7,536 nt of DNA, from contig DATKDQ010000063.1 of assembly GCA_035544635.1 (NCBI GenBank), positions 1 through 7,536 of the forward strand, in the 5' to 3' direction. The notes beneath the pieces are model-generated. The model saw nothing but the letters and a program-made list of their open reading frames with translations, made no database searches and had not been told where the DNA came from. Below, in pieces: positions 1 to 6,732 of this stretch (its first letter is position 1; each line of letters starts with the position of its first letter). Position numbers and translations under genes: made by a program. The stretch comes from DATAFT01 sp035544635 (GTDB lineage Bacteria > Acidobacteriota > Thermoanaerobaculia > Multivoradales > Multivoraceae).

Positions 1-1597
1 GGCCCGGGCCCGAGACCCGAAGCTCCCCGGGCGCGGCGCCGAAGACCTCCACCGTGACCGACTCGAGCGGCGAGCCGCTGCCGACGAAGATCTCCGCCGC
101 CCGCCCGGGACCGAGCGCCAGGAGGGTCGCCTCGTCATCCACGGGCTCGAGCCCTCCGTCGAGGAAGCGCACCCACAGCGTGCCGTGCACGACGTCGGCG
201 CGCCCCGGCGCCTTGACGTGGCGCTGCGTCGACTCGACCGGCAGCAGGTGAGCCGCCGGCCCGACGTAGCGATAGCCCTCGCCGGGAACCAAGGGGTAGG
301 CGGCCGGCGCGCTCCACAGCGGCCACAGGAAGGGGGCCGCCGCGAGCAGGGTCACGGCGCACCGCAGCGGACCGGCGCCGGTGAACCAGAACATCGGGTA
401 GGCGGGTAGGAAGTACCGGTTCCCCAGCGCCCCCGCCCCGCCGTAGAAGTTGAACGGCCGCACCAGCAGAAAGGCGAGCGGCACGGCCAGCCCGGCGATC
501 ACCTGGACCAGAGCCGCCGCGGTGAAACGCCGCCGCAGGAGCGCCGCCAGCGCGGGCAGGAAGTACGGAACGAGTCCCACCGTCCGGCCGAGCAGGAGGT
601 ACGTCGCGTTCCAGCCGTTGAGCGCCGGCGAGAAGCCGGGACCGAACGCCCCCTCCCTCAGCCACGACGTGTTGCCCTTGCTCTCCACCCGCGCCGACCA
701 CTCGCCCGCGGGGAAGTCGATCCCCGGGAACCCCTCGAGCTCCGAGAACCCGCGCCGCTCGCCCGCATAGGGCGACCAGCTCCCCGACACCAGCTGCTGG
801 CCGCCCAGGGTGAGAGCGGCGACCACGGCGGCGCCGGCGCCGAACGCGCCCACCCGCGTCGCGGCGGTCCGCCCCGCGGTGACGGCCGCCGCTCCACCGC
901 CGGGGACGCCGCCGGCAGCCAGGAAGGCGCCGGGCAGGAGGAGCACGAGGTATGGCGGCCGCCAGGCGGCGGGGATCGCGAGCAGGGCGCCGGCGGCAAA
1001 CCATGCCAGCGCGCGACCGCGCCCGCCCCGCCCCGCTTCACGCGGGGACGGGCATCGCAGAAGGTGGGCGAGTGCTAACCCGCTCGCGGCGGCGGCCATC
1101 AGGAAGAGATCGGGGTGGATCCAGAACACGTGCCCGAAGGCCACCGAGCCGAAGAGCGCGACCGCGATCCACCACGGTCCGGCGGGGTTGCCCTGCCGGA
1201 TCAGCGCCAACGCCGCCAGCAGGCCGGCGACACCCAGGGCGAGGACGTTGGCCAGCACCGCGCCGCGCTCGCCGAGCATCCGCACCAGGGGCGCGATCGC
1301 CGCTGCGTACAGGAACGGCTTGCCGTAGACGATGCGCTCGCCCCGGTCGCCGCTCTGCAGGATCACCTCCGGCGAGTGCCCGCGGCGCTCGCGGAAGCGG
1401 TCGAGGTCCTCCGCCGCGAACCGCAGGTCGCCGTCCCAGGCCAGGCTCTGCGCCTGCATCAGGTAGGTCGCCTCGTCGCCCACGAGGCCGGGCCAGCGCT
1501 CGCGGGAGCCGGTCAGGGCGACCACGAGGAGGATCGCGAGCAGGGCGGCCAGCGCCCACCATCCGGCGGTCGTCAGGCGACGGGAGGACGCGGCCAC
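1..1597 (-). CDS. GT-C family membrane glycosyltransferase (PMT/ArnT-like), 3' end cut by window edge
   Basis: I translated this minus-strand frame by hand. It is open without a stop from a GTG at 1597-1595 to the window edge (532 codons seen, stop outside). Residues 13-29 form a membrane helix, followed at once by GDEATYLMQ with Asp41-Glu42, the acidic pair expected in the first extracytoplasmic loop of GT-C enzymes that use polyprenyl-phosphate sugars. Hydrophobic helices continue to about residue 435. Recognisable family landmarks are WIHPDLFLM (159-167) and NRYFLPAYPMF (393-403). From about residue 450 the chain is soluble and looks beta-rich, probably an extracytoplasmic domain. The GTG was chosen because it lies just before the first helix; no Shine-Dalgarno is visible. 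It is divergent from the other GT-C gene. Oddity: residues 181-195 (CPSPREAGRGGRG region) are encoded by a small palindrome. The sugar and acceptor are unknown. The frame and membrane character are seen; the family is assigned from motifs. Confidence 0.85.
   Translation of the reverse strand, partial: MAASSRRLTTAGWWALAALLAILLVVALTGSRERWPGLVGDEATYLMQAQSLAWDGDLRFAAEDLDRFRERRGHSPEVILQSGDRGERIVYGKPFLYAAAIAPLVRMLGERGAVLANVLALGVAGLLAALALIRQGNPAGPWWIAVALFGSVAFGHVFWIHPDLFLMAAAASGLALAHLLRCPSPREAGRGGRGRALAWFAAGALLAIPAAWRPPYLVLLLPGAFLAAGGVPGGGAAAVTAGRTAATRVGAFGAGAAVVAALTLGGQQLVSGSWSPYAGERRGFSELEGFPGIDFPAGEWSARVESKGNTSWLREGAFGPGFSPALNGWNATYLLLGRTVGLVPYFLPALAALLRRRFTAAALVQVIAGLAVPLAFLLVRPFNFYGGAGALGNRYFLPAYPMFWFTGAGPLRCAVTLLAAAPFLWPLWSAPAAYPLVPGEGYRYVGPAAHLLPVESTQRHVKAPGRADVVHGTLWVRFLDGGLEPVDDEATLLALGPGRAAEIFVGSGSPLESVTVEVFGAAPGELRVSGPG
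1025..1053. repeat. REP-like palindrome inside the minus-strand glycosyltransferase gene
   Basis: On the plus strand CCCCGC (1031-1036) pairs with GCGGGG (1042-1047) around the loop TTCAC. After a two-base mismatch, GCCC (1025-1028) pairs with GGGC (1050-1053). Read on the minus strand in the gene's frame it encodes part of CPSPREAGRGGRG, a polar Arg/Gly-rich stretch between two hydrophobic segments. From memory, in-frame peptides of the PSPREAGRG type are what REP-like palindromes give when they lie in coding DNA. Only one copy is present in this window, so its repeat status is an inference. Confidence 0.45.
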
Positions 1598-1719
1598 AGC
1601 CGTATCATCGGCCGCCGGCGGGGGCGGGGGCAAGGTCGGCGACGGCCGCCTATAATCGGCCGCGCCCGACCGGCCCGCTCCGCGCCGAGCCGACACCTTC
1701 GGCGGCGGCCCTCCTCGCG
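1598..1719. promoter_or_regulatory. divergent spacer between two glycosyltransferase genes, with candidate -10 box
   Basis: This 122-base spacer must drive both divergent glycosyltransferase genes. A perfect TATAAT lies at 1651-1656 on the plus strand, 64 bases before the ATG at 1720. No TTGACA-like -35 is visible 16-18 bases upstream. The box is bracketed by two CGGCCG palindromes (1643-1648 and 1657-1662). The 13-base motif TATNATCGGCCGC occurs twice in the same orientation, at 1603 and 1651, 48 bases apart, so paired promoters or operator half-sites are possible. The minus-strand promoter is not evident. Function is inferred from position and the -10 match only. Confidence 0.4.
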
Positions 1720-3600
1720 ATGATCTCCGGCAGCCCGACCGCTCCCCGCCCGACGCCGCGGTGGATCTGGCTGGCGCTCGTCGCCCTGCTGCTGTGGTCC
1801 GGCGGGCTGCGGGTGTGGATGGCGAGCTCGGGCCTCCACAGCGGCCACTACTGGGACGAGCGCTACAGCGTCAAGAACCTGCGCTCCGTCCTCGCCTCCG
1901 GATCGCTGGAACCGGTCAACTACTATTACCCCAGCCTCTCCTACCTGCCACAGGCGGCGCTTCTCGCCGCCGTCGAGGCGGGCTCGGGCCTCGTCCTCGA
2001 CCGGCCGTTCTCGTTCTTCGAGGGAGGTCGGCTGCACCCCTCGGGCTACCTGCTCGCCCGCCTGATCCAGGTGGCCTGCGGGCTCGGCTCGCTGGTCCTC
2101 GCCTTCCTGATCGGCCGGCGGCTGCTTTCGGCGCAGGCCGGCTTGCTGGCGGCGTTCCTCCTCGCCCTGTCGCCGCAGCACGTGCGGCTGTCGACCATGT
2201 GGAAGCCCGACGTGACGCTCCTGTTCGCCATCCTGCTGGCGCTGTGGTGGAGCCTCGACGCGCTCGAGCGCCCCTCGCCCCTGCGCTACGTCCTGGCGGG
2301 GACCGGCGTCGGCCTGGCGCTCGCCGCCAAGCTCAACGGCGGCCCGATCGCGGCCCCGCTCGCGGTCGCCGCCATCGTCGCCGGCTTCCGCGACCGCCGC
2401 CACTGGTGGGGGCTCGCCGCCGCAGCAGCCGCCTCGGTGCTGGTGTTCGCGCTGCTCAACCCCGACGTGGGGAGCTATCTCGCGGCGCTCGACCGCAACC
2501 GCGAGCTCTACTCCGGGCGTGCTTCCGGCCCTGATCCCTCGCCGCTCGGGAGGCTCCTCGGGGTGGCGCGCGAGGAGGTGGGGTTCGTGCTCTCGCCTAA
2601 CTTCCACGGCCGCGCGATCGGCGCGGCCGCGCTCTTGGGGATGGCCGCGGTGGCGCTCCAGACCGTATGCCGGCGCGACCGCGAGAGCGTGCTCGCCGCG
2701 GTGGCGATCCTGGTGTTCCCGCTGGCGTACACCCTGCTGTACGCCCTGTCGACGCCGTACGCGAAGGAGAACAACTTCCTCCAGATCCTGCCGTTCACGG
2801 CGCTCGGCGCCGCGTTCCTCGTGAGCGGTGCGGGCGGGTGGCTGGCGGCGCGCGCGCCGAGCGGCCTCCGCCTGCCGGCGGCGACCGCGGCGGCAGTGCT
2901 CGCCGTGGTGGCCGCGGCACCGACGCAAGCGTGGGTCTACCGGACTCAGGTGCCGTCGACCTGGGAGGTGGCGATCGCGTCGGTGGCGGAGCGGCTGCGA
3001 CCCTGGGACGGTCGCGTCGCCTTTCTCGAGTCGCCCTGGCGCACGCTGGCCGGCCAGCCGCGCGAGAAGAAGGCCCTGCTCCGCGCCGTCGACGACCTCT
3101 CGACGGTGCCGCCGGACCTGCTCGATCAAGCCGACGCCGAGTTGTTTCCGGAGGACCGCCTCGACCAGGAGGCGAGCGCCTTCTACCACGGCCGCCTGGG
3201 CCACCCCACGGCGGCGATCGAACGGTTCCCACCCCGCTGGTTCGCAGCGCGCGGCCCCACCGTGGTCGCGGTCGTCCATCCCCGCGAGCCCGCGGGAAGC
3301 TGGACGGTGGAGCCGACGCGGCTCGAGGACGGCGCGCTCGAGATCGCGCTGCCGGCGCGAGTCGAAGGTGATCTGCTCTCGGTCGAGCTCTGGCGCCGCC
3401 GCGAGAGGACGGCCGCCGATGCGCCCCTGGTGCTCGCCGGCGAGCGCGCCCTGCGGCTCCATCCGCGGCCAGCCGGCCGGCTCACCGGATGGTTGACCGA
3501 GCGGATCCCGGCGACGGAAGCAGCCCCGCTCTCCGCTCGCCTGCCGGCGACGCTCGAGGACGAGGCTCTGCCGCCGGTGCGGGTCTACGCCTGGCGCTGA
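1720..3600 (+). CDS. GT-C family membrane glycosyltransferase (family 39 / PMT_2-like)
   Basis: The product is a 626-residue integral membrane protein. The first helix (about 15-34) is followed by HYWDERYSVKN with Asp46-Glu47, the catalytic-loop acidic pair of polyprenyl-phosphate-dependent GT-C transferases. Further landmarks are LSPQHVRLSTMWKPDVTLLF (about 150-169), LAAKLNGG (201-208) and PYAKENNFLQILP (346-358), the last in the place of the conserved R-Y-x-L-P loop of related enzymes. Membrane helices end near residue 405. Residues 406-626 are soluble and probably extracytoplasmic, without a domain I can name. The enzyme should transfer one sugar to a lipid, glycan or protein on the outer face of the cytoplasmic membrane. 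The ATG was chosen because it directly precedes the first helix; the open frame upstream is antisense to the neighbouring gene. No Shine-Dalgarno is visible. It ends ahead of a terminator hairpin and faces the sulfatase-like gene. Donor and acceptor are unknown. Confidence 0.9.
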   Translation: MISGSPTAPRPTPRWIWLALVALLLWSGGLRVWMASSGLHSGHYWDERYSVKNLRSVLASGSLEPVNYYYPSLSYLPQAALLAAVEAGSGLVLDRPFSFFEGGRLHPSGYLLARLIQVACGLGSLVLAFLIGRRLLSAQAGLLAAFLLALSPQHVRLSTMWKPDVTLLFAILLALWWSLDALERPSPLRYVLAGTGVGLALAAKLNGGPIAAPLAVAAIVAGFRDRRHWWGLAAAAAASVLVFALLNPDVGSYLAALDRNRELYSGRASGPDPSPLGRLLGVAREEVGFVLSPNFHGRAIGAAALLGMAAVALQTVCRRDRESVLAAVAILVFPLAYTLLYALSTPYAKENNFLQILPFTALGAAFLVSGAGGWLAARAPSGLRLPAATAAAVLAVVAAAPTQAWVYRTQVPSTWEVAIASVAERLRPWDGRVAFLESPWRTLAGQPREKKALLRAVDDLSTVPPDLLDQADAELFPEDRLDQEASAFYHGRLGHPTAAIERFPPRWFAARGPTVVAVVHPREPAGSWTVEPTRLEDGALEIALPARVEGDLLSVELWRRRERTAADAPLVLAGERALRLHPRPAGRLTGWLTERIPATEAAPLSARLPATLEDEALPPVRVYAWR

Positions 3601-3620
3601 GCGCCGGCGCGCCGCGGCCC

Positions 3621-3698
3621 GCTAGCTCCGGAAATGCTGGGTAGCATTCCTCGCTAGCCATGCCTCCCGCCGAGCGCCTTCGGCGCCGGCTCAGTCGC
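3621..3698. repeat. interspersed palindromic element, complete copy 1 (hairpin A plus hairpin B)
   Basis: Part A (3621-3658) begins and ends with GCTAGC. Its core AATGCT GGGT AGCATT (3634-3649) is a perfect 6-bp stem, and the outer CTAGC/GCTAG arms also pair, with mismatches between. Part B (3659-3698) reads CATGCCTCCCG, then GAGCGCC (3672-3678), loop TTC, GGCGCCGGCTC (3682-3692), then AGTCGC. Part A matches the palindrome at 7498-7536; the end of A plus B matches 5219-5285. The element sits in the convergent spacer 21 bases after the glycosyltransferase stop. There is no T-run after hairpin A, so it is not a simple terminator. It looks like a non-coding REP/MITE-type repeat, but I cannot name a family. 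Confidence 0.7.
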
Positions 3699-3726
3699 CC
3701 GTCCGATTACTCGGACGGGCTTCTAT
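3697..3726 (+). terminator. rho-independent-type terminator between convergent genes
   Basis: GCCCGTCCGA (3697-3706) and TCGGACGGGC (3711-3720) form a perfect 10-bp GC-rich stem around the loop TTAC. The T-rich stretch TTCTAT follows on the plus strand. It should end transcripts of the upstream glycosyltransferase gene. The sulfatase-like gene on the other strand stops at 3728, so the same hairpin could lie in its 3' untranslated region, but no T-run follows in that direction. Confidence 0.65.
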
Positions 3727-3727
3727 C

Positions 3728-5122
3728 TCAACGCAGATAGCCGAGCGCGCGCAGCTCGCGCCGCGTCTCGGCGTCGAGCTCGACCGGCTGCTGCACCGTC
3801 GCACCCAGCCGCCGCTCCTCGAGCGCGGCGGCGAGCCGCTCGGTCACCTCCGGTCGAGCGGCGGCGAGGTTCTCGCTCTCACCCGGATCGCGCTCGAGGT
3901 CGTAGAGCTCGACCTCGGGCCGATCGCGGTTCACGATCAGCTTCCACGGCCACTCGACGATGGCGAGGCGCTCTTGGCCGTAGAGGCTGTTCTCGGCCAC
4001 CAGCTGCCGCGGCTCCGCCAGCTCGCCCGTCCCGGTGAGGAGCGGCCACAGGGATACGCCGTCGAGGCCGTCGGGCAGGGCGATCCCCGCGGCATCGAGG
4101 AGAGTGGGAAGCACGTCGACCAGCGAGACCGGTTCGGCGCGCCGGCCGGAGCGCACGCCGTGCCCCCACACCACGAAGGGGATCCGCAACAGCTCCTGGT
4201 ACATGGTGTGACCGTGCTCGAGCGCGCCGTGATCGAAGAACTCCTCGCCGTGGTCCGCGGTGAGCACCACCAGGCCACGCTCCAGAACCGCGCGGCTCTC
4301 GAGACCCTCGAGCAGACGCGCCACCTGCCGGGCGACGAACGCCACCTCCTCGTCGTAGACGCCGCGCACGAAGGCGCGGTCTTCGGCGCCGAGCACGAGC
4401 TGGCCGCGCTTGACCCTGCGCACCAGTCCAGAGTCGAGACCGATCGGCGCCTCGAGCTCGCCGACGTACTCCGAGGTGAAGCGCCCGGCGTCCTCCGCAG
4501 GGGGATCGTACGGTTGGTGCGGGTCGAGCAGGTGCAGCACCAGGAGCCAGGGCGCTCCGGGCTCGCGCCCGTCGATCCAGGCCAGGGCGTGATCGACCAT
4601 CACGTCGGCGCGCCGCCTCTCCAGGAACCGGTTGCGCGTGTGGTCGTAGGTATCGAATCCCTCGGCGAGGCCGAAGCCGGGGCGCAGAAAGGTGTTGGTG
4701 ACGAAGGCGGCGGTGTCGTAGCCGGCGGCGGAGAGGATCCCCGCGAGGCGGGGCATCGAAGCGTCGAGGCTGGTGAACACACGGCGCGACCGGCCGCTCG
4801 GGAGCGCGATCTTGGCGCGCCCCGAGCCGTGGCTCGCCGGGTAGCGGCCGGTGAAGAGCGATCCGACGCTCGGCAGTGTCCACGGCGAGGTGGTGAACGC
4901 GCGATCGAACACGGCGCCCTGGCGCGCCCAGCCGTCGAGCAGGCTCGAGGTCGCGCGGCCGTAGCCGTAGACACCGAGACCGTCCGCGCGCAGCGTGTCG
5001 ACCACCACCAGGACGATCGGCGCCCCCGGCGGCAGCCGTACCGCGTCGCGCCGGCAACCCGACGCCGCCAGCGCGACCGCGAGCAGGAGCGGCATCACGG
5101 CCAGCACGGCTAGCCGTGTCAC
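3728..5122 (-). CDS. sulfatase-like / alkaline phosphatase superfamily lipoprotein with Thr at the nucleophile position
   Basis: From the GTG at 5122 the product is 464 residues. Residues 1-23 form a lipoprotein signal (VTRLAVLAVMPLLL...LAASGC; lipidated Cys23). The fold's landmarks follow in order: IVLVVVDTLRAD with metal-ligand Asp42; WTLPSVGSLFTGRYPASHG (81-99); HLLDPHQPYDPP (197-208); LTADHGEEFFDHG (287-299) with Asp290-His291; and the C-terminus LRALGYLR, common in this sulfatase branch. Aligned to the sulfatase signature C/S-x-P-x-R-x3-L-T-G, Thr82 replaces Cys/Ser and Val replaces Arg, so formylglycine chemistry is unlikely and a phosphatase or phospho/sulfo-transferase role is equally possible. 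An in-frame ATG at 5209 would add 29 Arg-rich residues before the signal. The GTG gives a normal-length signal, so I prefer it; neither start has a Shine-Dalgarno. It lies opposite to both neighbours and is flanked by copies of the palindromic element. Probably anchored on the outer face of a membrane. Substrate unknown. Confidence 0.9.
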   Translation of the reverse strand: MTRLAVLAVMPLLLAVALAASGCRRDAVRLPPGAPIVLVVVDTLRADGLGVYGYGRATSSLLDGWARQGAVFDRAFTTSPWTLPSVGSLFTGRYPASHGSGRAKIALPSGRSRRVFTSLDASMPRLAGILSAAGYDTAAFVTNTFLRPGFGLAEGFDTYDHTRNRFLERRRADVMVDHALAWIDGREPGAPWLLVLHLLDPHQPYDPPAEDAGRFTSEYVGELEAPIGLDSGLVRRVKRGQLVLGAEDRAFVRGVYDEEVAFVARQVARLLEGLESRAVLERGLVVLTADHGEEFFDHGALEHGHTMYQELLRIPFVVWGHGVRSGRRAEPVSLVDVLPTLLDAAGIALPDGLDGVSLWPLLTGTGELAEPRQLVAENSLYGQERLAIVEWPWKLIVNRDRPEVELYDLERDPGESENLAAARPEVTERLAAALEERRLGATVQQPVELDAETRRELRALGYLR

Positions 5123-5218
5123 GCCAGGCGCGCGCCGGCCCCGGAGGCTCGCCCTCTCGGTACCCCGAATCGAGGGCCGGGTCGCGCGCTCGCCGCGGCA
5201 CCGCGTCATGGCGGCGAA

Positions 5219-5285
5219 GGTAGCACACGCACTTCGCTAGCATGTCTCCCGGCCGAGCGCCCGCCGACGGGCGCCGGCTCGTCGC
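5219..5285. repeat. interspersed palindromic element, partial copy 2
   Basis: This copy starts with GGTAGCA (5219-5225), has CACGCACT where copy 1 has TTCC, and then TCGCTAGC. It continues into part B: ATGTCTCCCGG, GAGCGCC (5255-5261), CGCCGACG, GGCGCCGGCTC (5270-5280), GTCGC. The left half of hairpin A is missing. The B hairpin is longer than in copy 1 but still pairs perfectly (GCGCCCG with CGGGCGC, loop CCGA). It has the same orientation as copy 1, so the two copies flank the sulfatase-like gene as direct repeats. It lies in the divergent spacer upstream of both the sulfatase-like and flippase genes. Confidence 0.65.
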
Positions 5286-5372
5286 TTCGGGTGGACCGCC
5301 ATTCGCGATCGAAGTCCCTCCCTCGCTCTCGTCCACTCGGCGAGTGCCGCCAGCCTGTCGTCGCTGTGGCGC
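5286..5372. other. remainder of the divergent spacer; possible uncalled 5' end of the flippase gene
   Basis: With copy 2 of the element, this makes up the spacer before the flippase gene. The flippase frame is open back to a TAG at 5238-5240 and reads SPSLALVHSASAASLSSLWR directly before the ATG at 5373, which would complete a first membrane helix. No ATG, GTG or TTG occurs in frame here; the candidates are an ATT at 5301 or a CTG. No convincing -35/-10 pair is visible. Toward the sulfatase-like gene, the minus strand has TGTGCTACCTT just before the ATG at 5209, a weak extended -10 resemblance. Confidence 0.35.
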
Positions 5373-6722
5373 ATGGCCGTGACGTTCGCGACGCATATGG
5401 CGCTGCGGCGCATGATCGCGCCCGAGGAGATGGGGATCTGGACCTGGGCGGAGCCGGTCTTCATTCTGCTGGCGCAGGTCCGCGACCTCGGCGTGCCCGG
5501 CCATGTCGTTCGCCAGAGCCGGCGCGCCTACGGCAACTATCTCGGCGTTCAGATCGGATGGGGCGGCGCGCTCTCGGCCGCCCTCGCGATCGCCGCGCCG
5601 CTCTTGGCCCTCGGCTTCGCCGGACGCGATGCCGAGACCGTGCCGATCCTGCGCGCGCTCTGCCTCTTCCTGTTCGTGCAGGGGCTGGGATCGGTGCCGC
5701 TCACCTTCTTCGAGGCCGAGCAGCAGATCGCGAAGACCATCCCCGCCGAGCTCGGCCGCAACCTCTGCTTCGCGGCGCTCGCGCTGGCGCTCGCGCTCTA
5801 CGGGTTCGGGGTCTGGAGCATCGTCGTCGCGCACATCGTCGCGGCAGCGCTCTACTCCACGATGCTGTGGTGGGCGGCCCGGGGCCGCCTGCCGCTCGAG
5901 CGCAGCCCGGGCGCCACCCTTCCGCTGGTGGGAGCCAGCCTGCCGCTCATGGTGCTCTCGCTGCTCGAGCTCGGGGTCCTCAACCTCGACCCCGTGATCC
6001 TCGGTCTGCGCCTGCCGGCGGGCGTCGTGGGCACCGCGGGCCTGGCGATCCTTGCCGCGTTCTTCGTCTCTCGCCAGCTCGCCGACGCCGCCGGCCGCGC
6101 GGTCTATCCCGCCCTGGTGCGCTTCCGCGACGACCCGGCGCGCGCCTTCGAAGTGTTCCGGGTGGCGACGCTGTTCCTGCTCACGCTGGTCGTGCCGGTG
6201 GCGTTCTTCGTGTTCTGGAACGCGGAGCTGGTGGTCATGATCCTGACTCTCGGCCGCGCCGACTGGCTGGCCGCGTCCGACTACCTGCGGGTCGCAGCGT
6301 TCGTGCCGTTCGCGCGCCCGCTGACGATGTTCGGACGCGAGCTGCTCCTGGTCTATCACCGCGATCGGCTGCTCATCGGGTACACGCTCGCCAATCTGGT
6401 CGCGCTGGGAGGGCTCGGCTACGTCCTGATCGGGACCGAGCTGCGCGAGATCGGGATGGCGATCGCGGGCTACTTCCCGGCCGGCATGCTGCTCCTCGCC
6501 TGGGGGCTCCACCAGCTCGAGCCCGCGGGGTTCCGGCGGCTGGTGAGGAACATCGGCGAGCTCTACCTCTACGGTCTCGTTTGCTTCGCACCGGTCGCGC
6601 TCACGCCGGCGGGCGCACCGGGGTGGCGCTGCGCCGCCTCGGCGGCGGCCGCCGCCGTGTTCGTCGTGGTCTCGCTGGCGCGCCATCGCGCGCTCTACCG
6701 CTCCTTCCTCGCGCTCCAGTAG
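5373..6722 (+). CDS. polysaccharide/oligosaccharide flippase, Wzx-like (MOP superfamily)
   Basis: From the ATG the product is 449 residues and almost entirely hydrophobic, with about a dozen membrane helices separated by short basic loops. Family landmarks are IAPEEMGIWTWAEP (about 15-28), which resembles the 'LxPEExG' loop after helix 1 in Wzx proteins, RDLGVPGHVVRQ (37-48) after helix 2, and the polar segment EAEQQIAKTIPAELGRN (114-130). Such proteins move undecaprenyl-linked glycan units from the cytoplasmic to the outer face of the inner membrane. The start is uncertain: the ATG gives a shortened first helix, and the frame stays open upstream with fitting hydrophobic sequence but no standard start codon. 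The deacetylase gene follows after 10 bases, so the two are probably one operon. The fold and role are assigned from motifs and hydrophobicity; the transported glycan is unknown. A lysophospholipid flippase (MurJ) is less likely, since its motifs are absent. Confidence 0.85.
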   Translation: MAVTFATHMALRRMIAPEEMGIWTWAEPVFILLAQVRDLGVPGHVVRQSRRAYGNYLGVQIGWGGALSAALAIAAPLLALGFAGRDAETVPILRALCLFLFVQGLGSVPLTFFEAEQQIAKTIPAELGRNLCFAALALALALYGFGVWSIVVAHIVAAALYSTMLWWAARGRLPLERSPGATLPLVGASLPLMVLSLLELGVLNLDPVILGLRLPAGVVGTAGLAILAAFFVSRQLADAAGRAVYPALVRFRDDPARAFEVFRVATLFLLTLVVPVAFFVFWNAELVVMILTLGRADWLAASDYLRVAAFVPFARPLTMFGRELLLVYHRDRLLIGYTLANLVALGGLGYVLIGTELREIGMAIAGYFPAGMLLLAWGLHQLEPAGFRRLVRNIGELYLYGLVCFAPVALTPAGAPGWRCAASAAAAAVFVVVSLARHRALYRSFLALQ

Positions 6723-6732
6723 GGTCGCCGCC

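Noticed and set aside
1..10. GGCCCGGGCC palindrome at the left window edge
   Set aside because: Short G/C palindromes are expected by chance at this base composition, and the glycosyltransferase frame simply continues through it.
952..1719. A plus-strand open frame extending the second glycosyltransferase upstream by 256 codons
   Set aside because: Its translation is a low-complexity Arg/Pro/Gly-rich string, and most of it is antisense to the minus-strand glycosyltransferase, whose own frame gives clear membrane helices and family motifs.
1573..3462. Long minus-strand open frame (629 codons) opposite the second glycosyltransferase
   Set aside because: It is Arg/Gln/Glu/Gly-rich without domain motifs, as expected for the antisense of a GC-rich membrane-protein gene with few stop codons.
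3621..3658. Hairpin A as a rho-independent terminator of the glycosyltransferase gene
   Set aside because: The stem has mismatches and no T-run follows it. The hairpin at 3697-3720 with its TTCTAT tail fits termination better.
5105..5118. Perfect 14-bp palindrome CACGGCTAGCCGTG in the signal-peptide region of the sulfatase-like gene
   Set aside because: It shares only the GCTAGC core with the interspersed element and lies within coding sequence. A single palindrome this short has no further support as a binding site.
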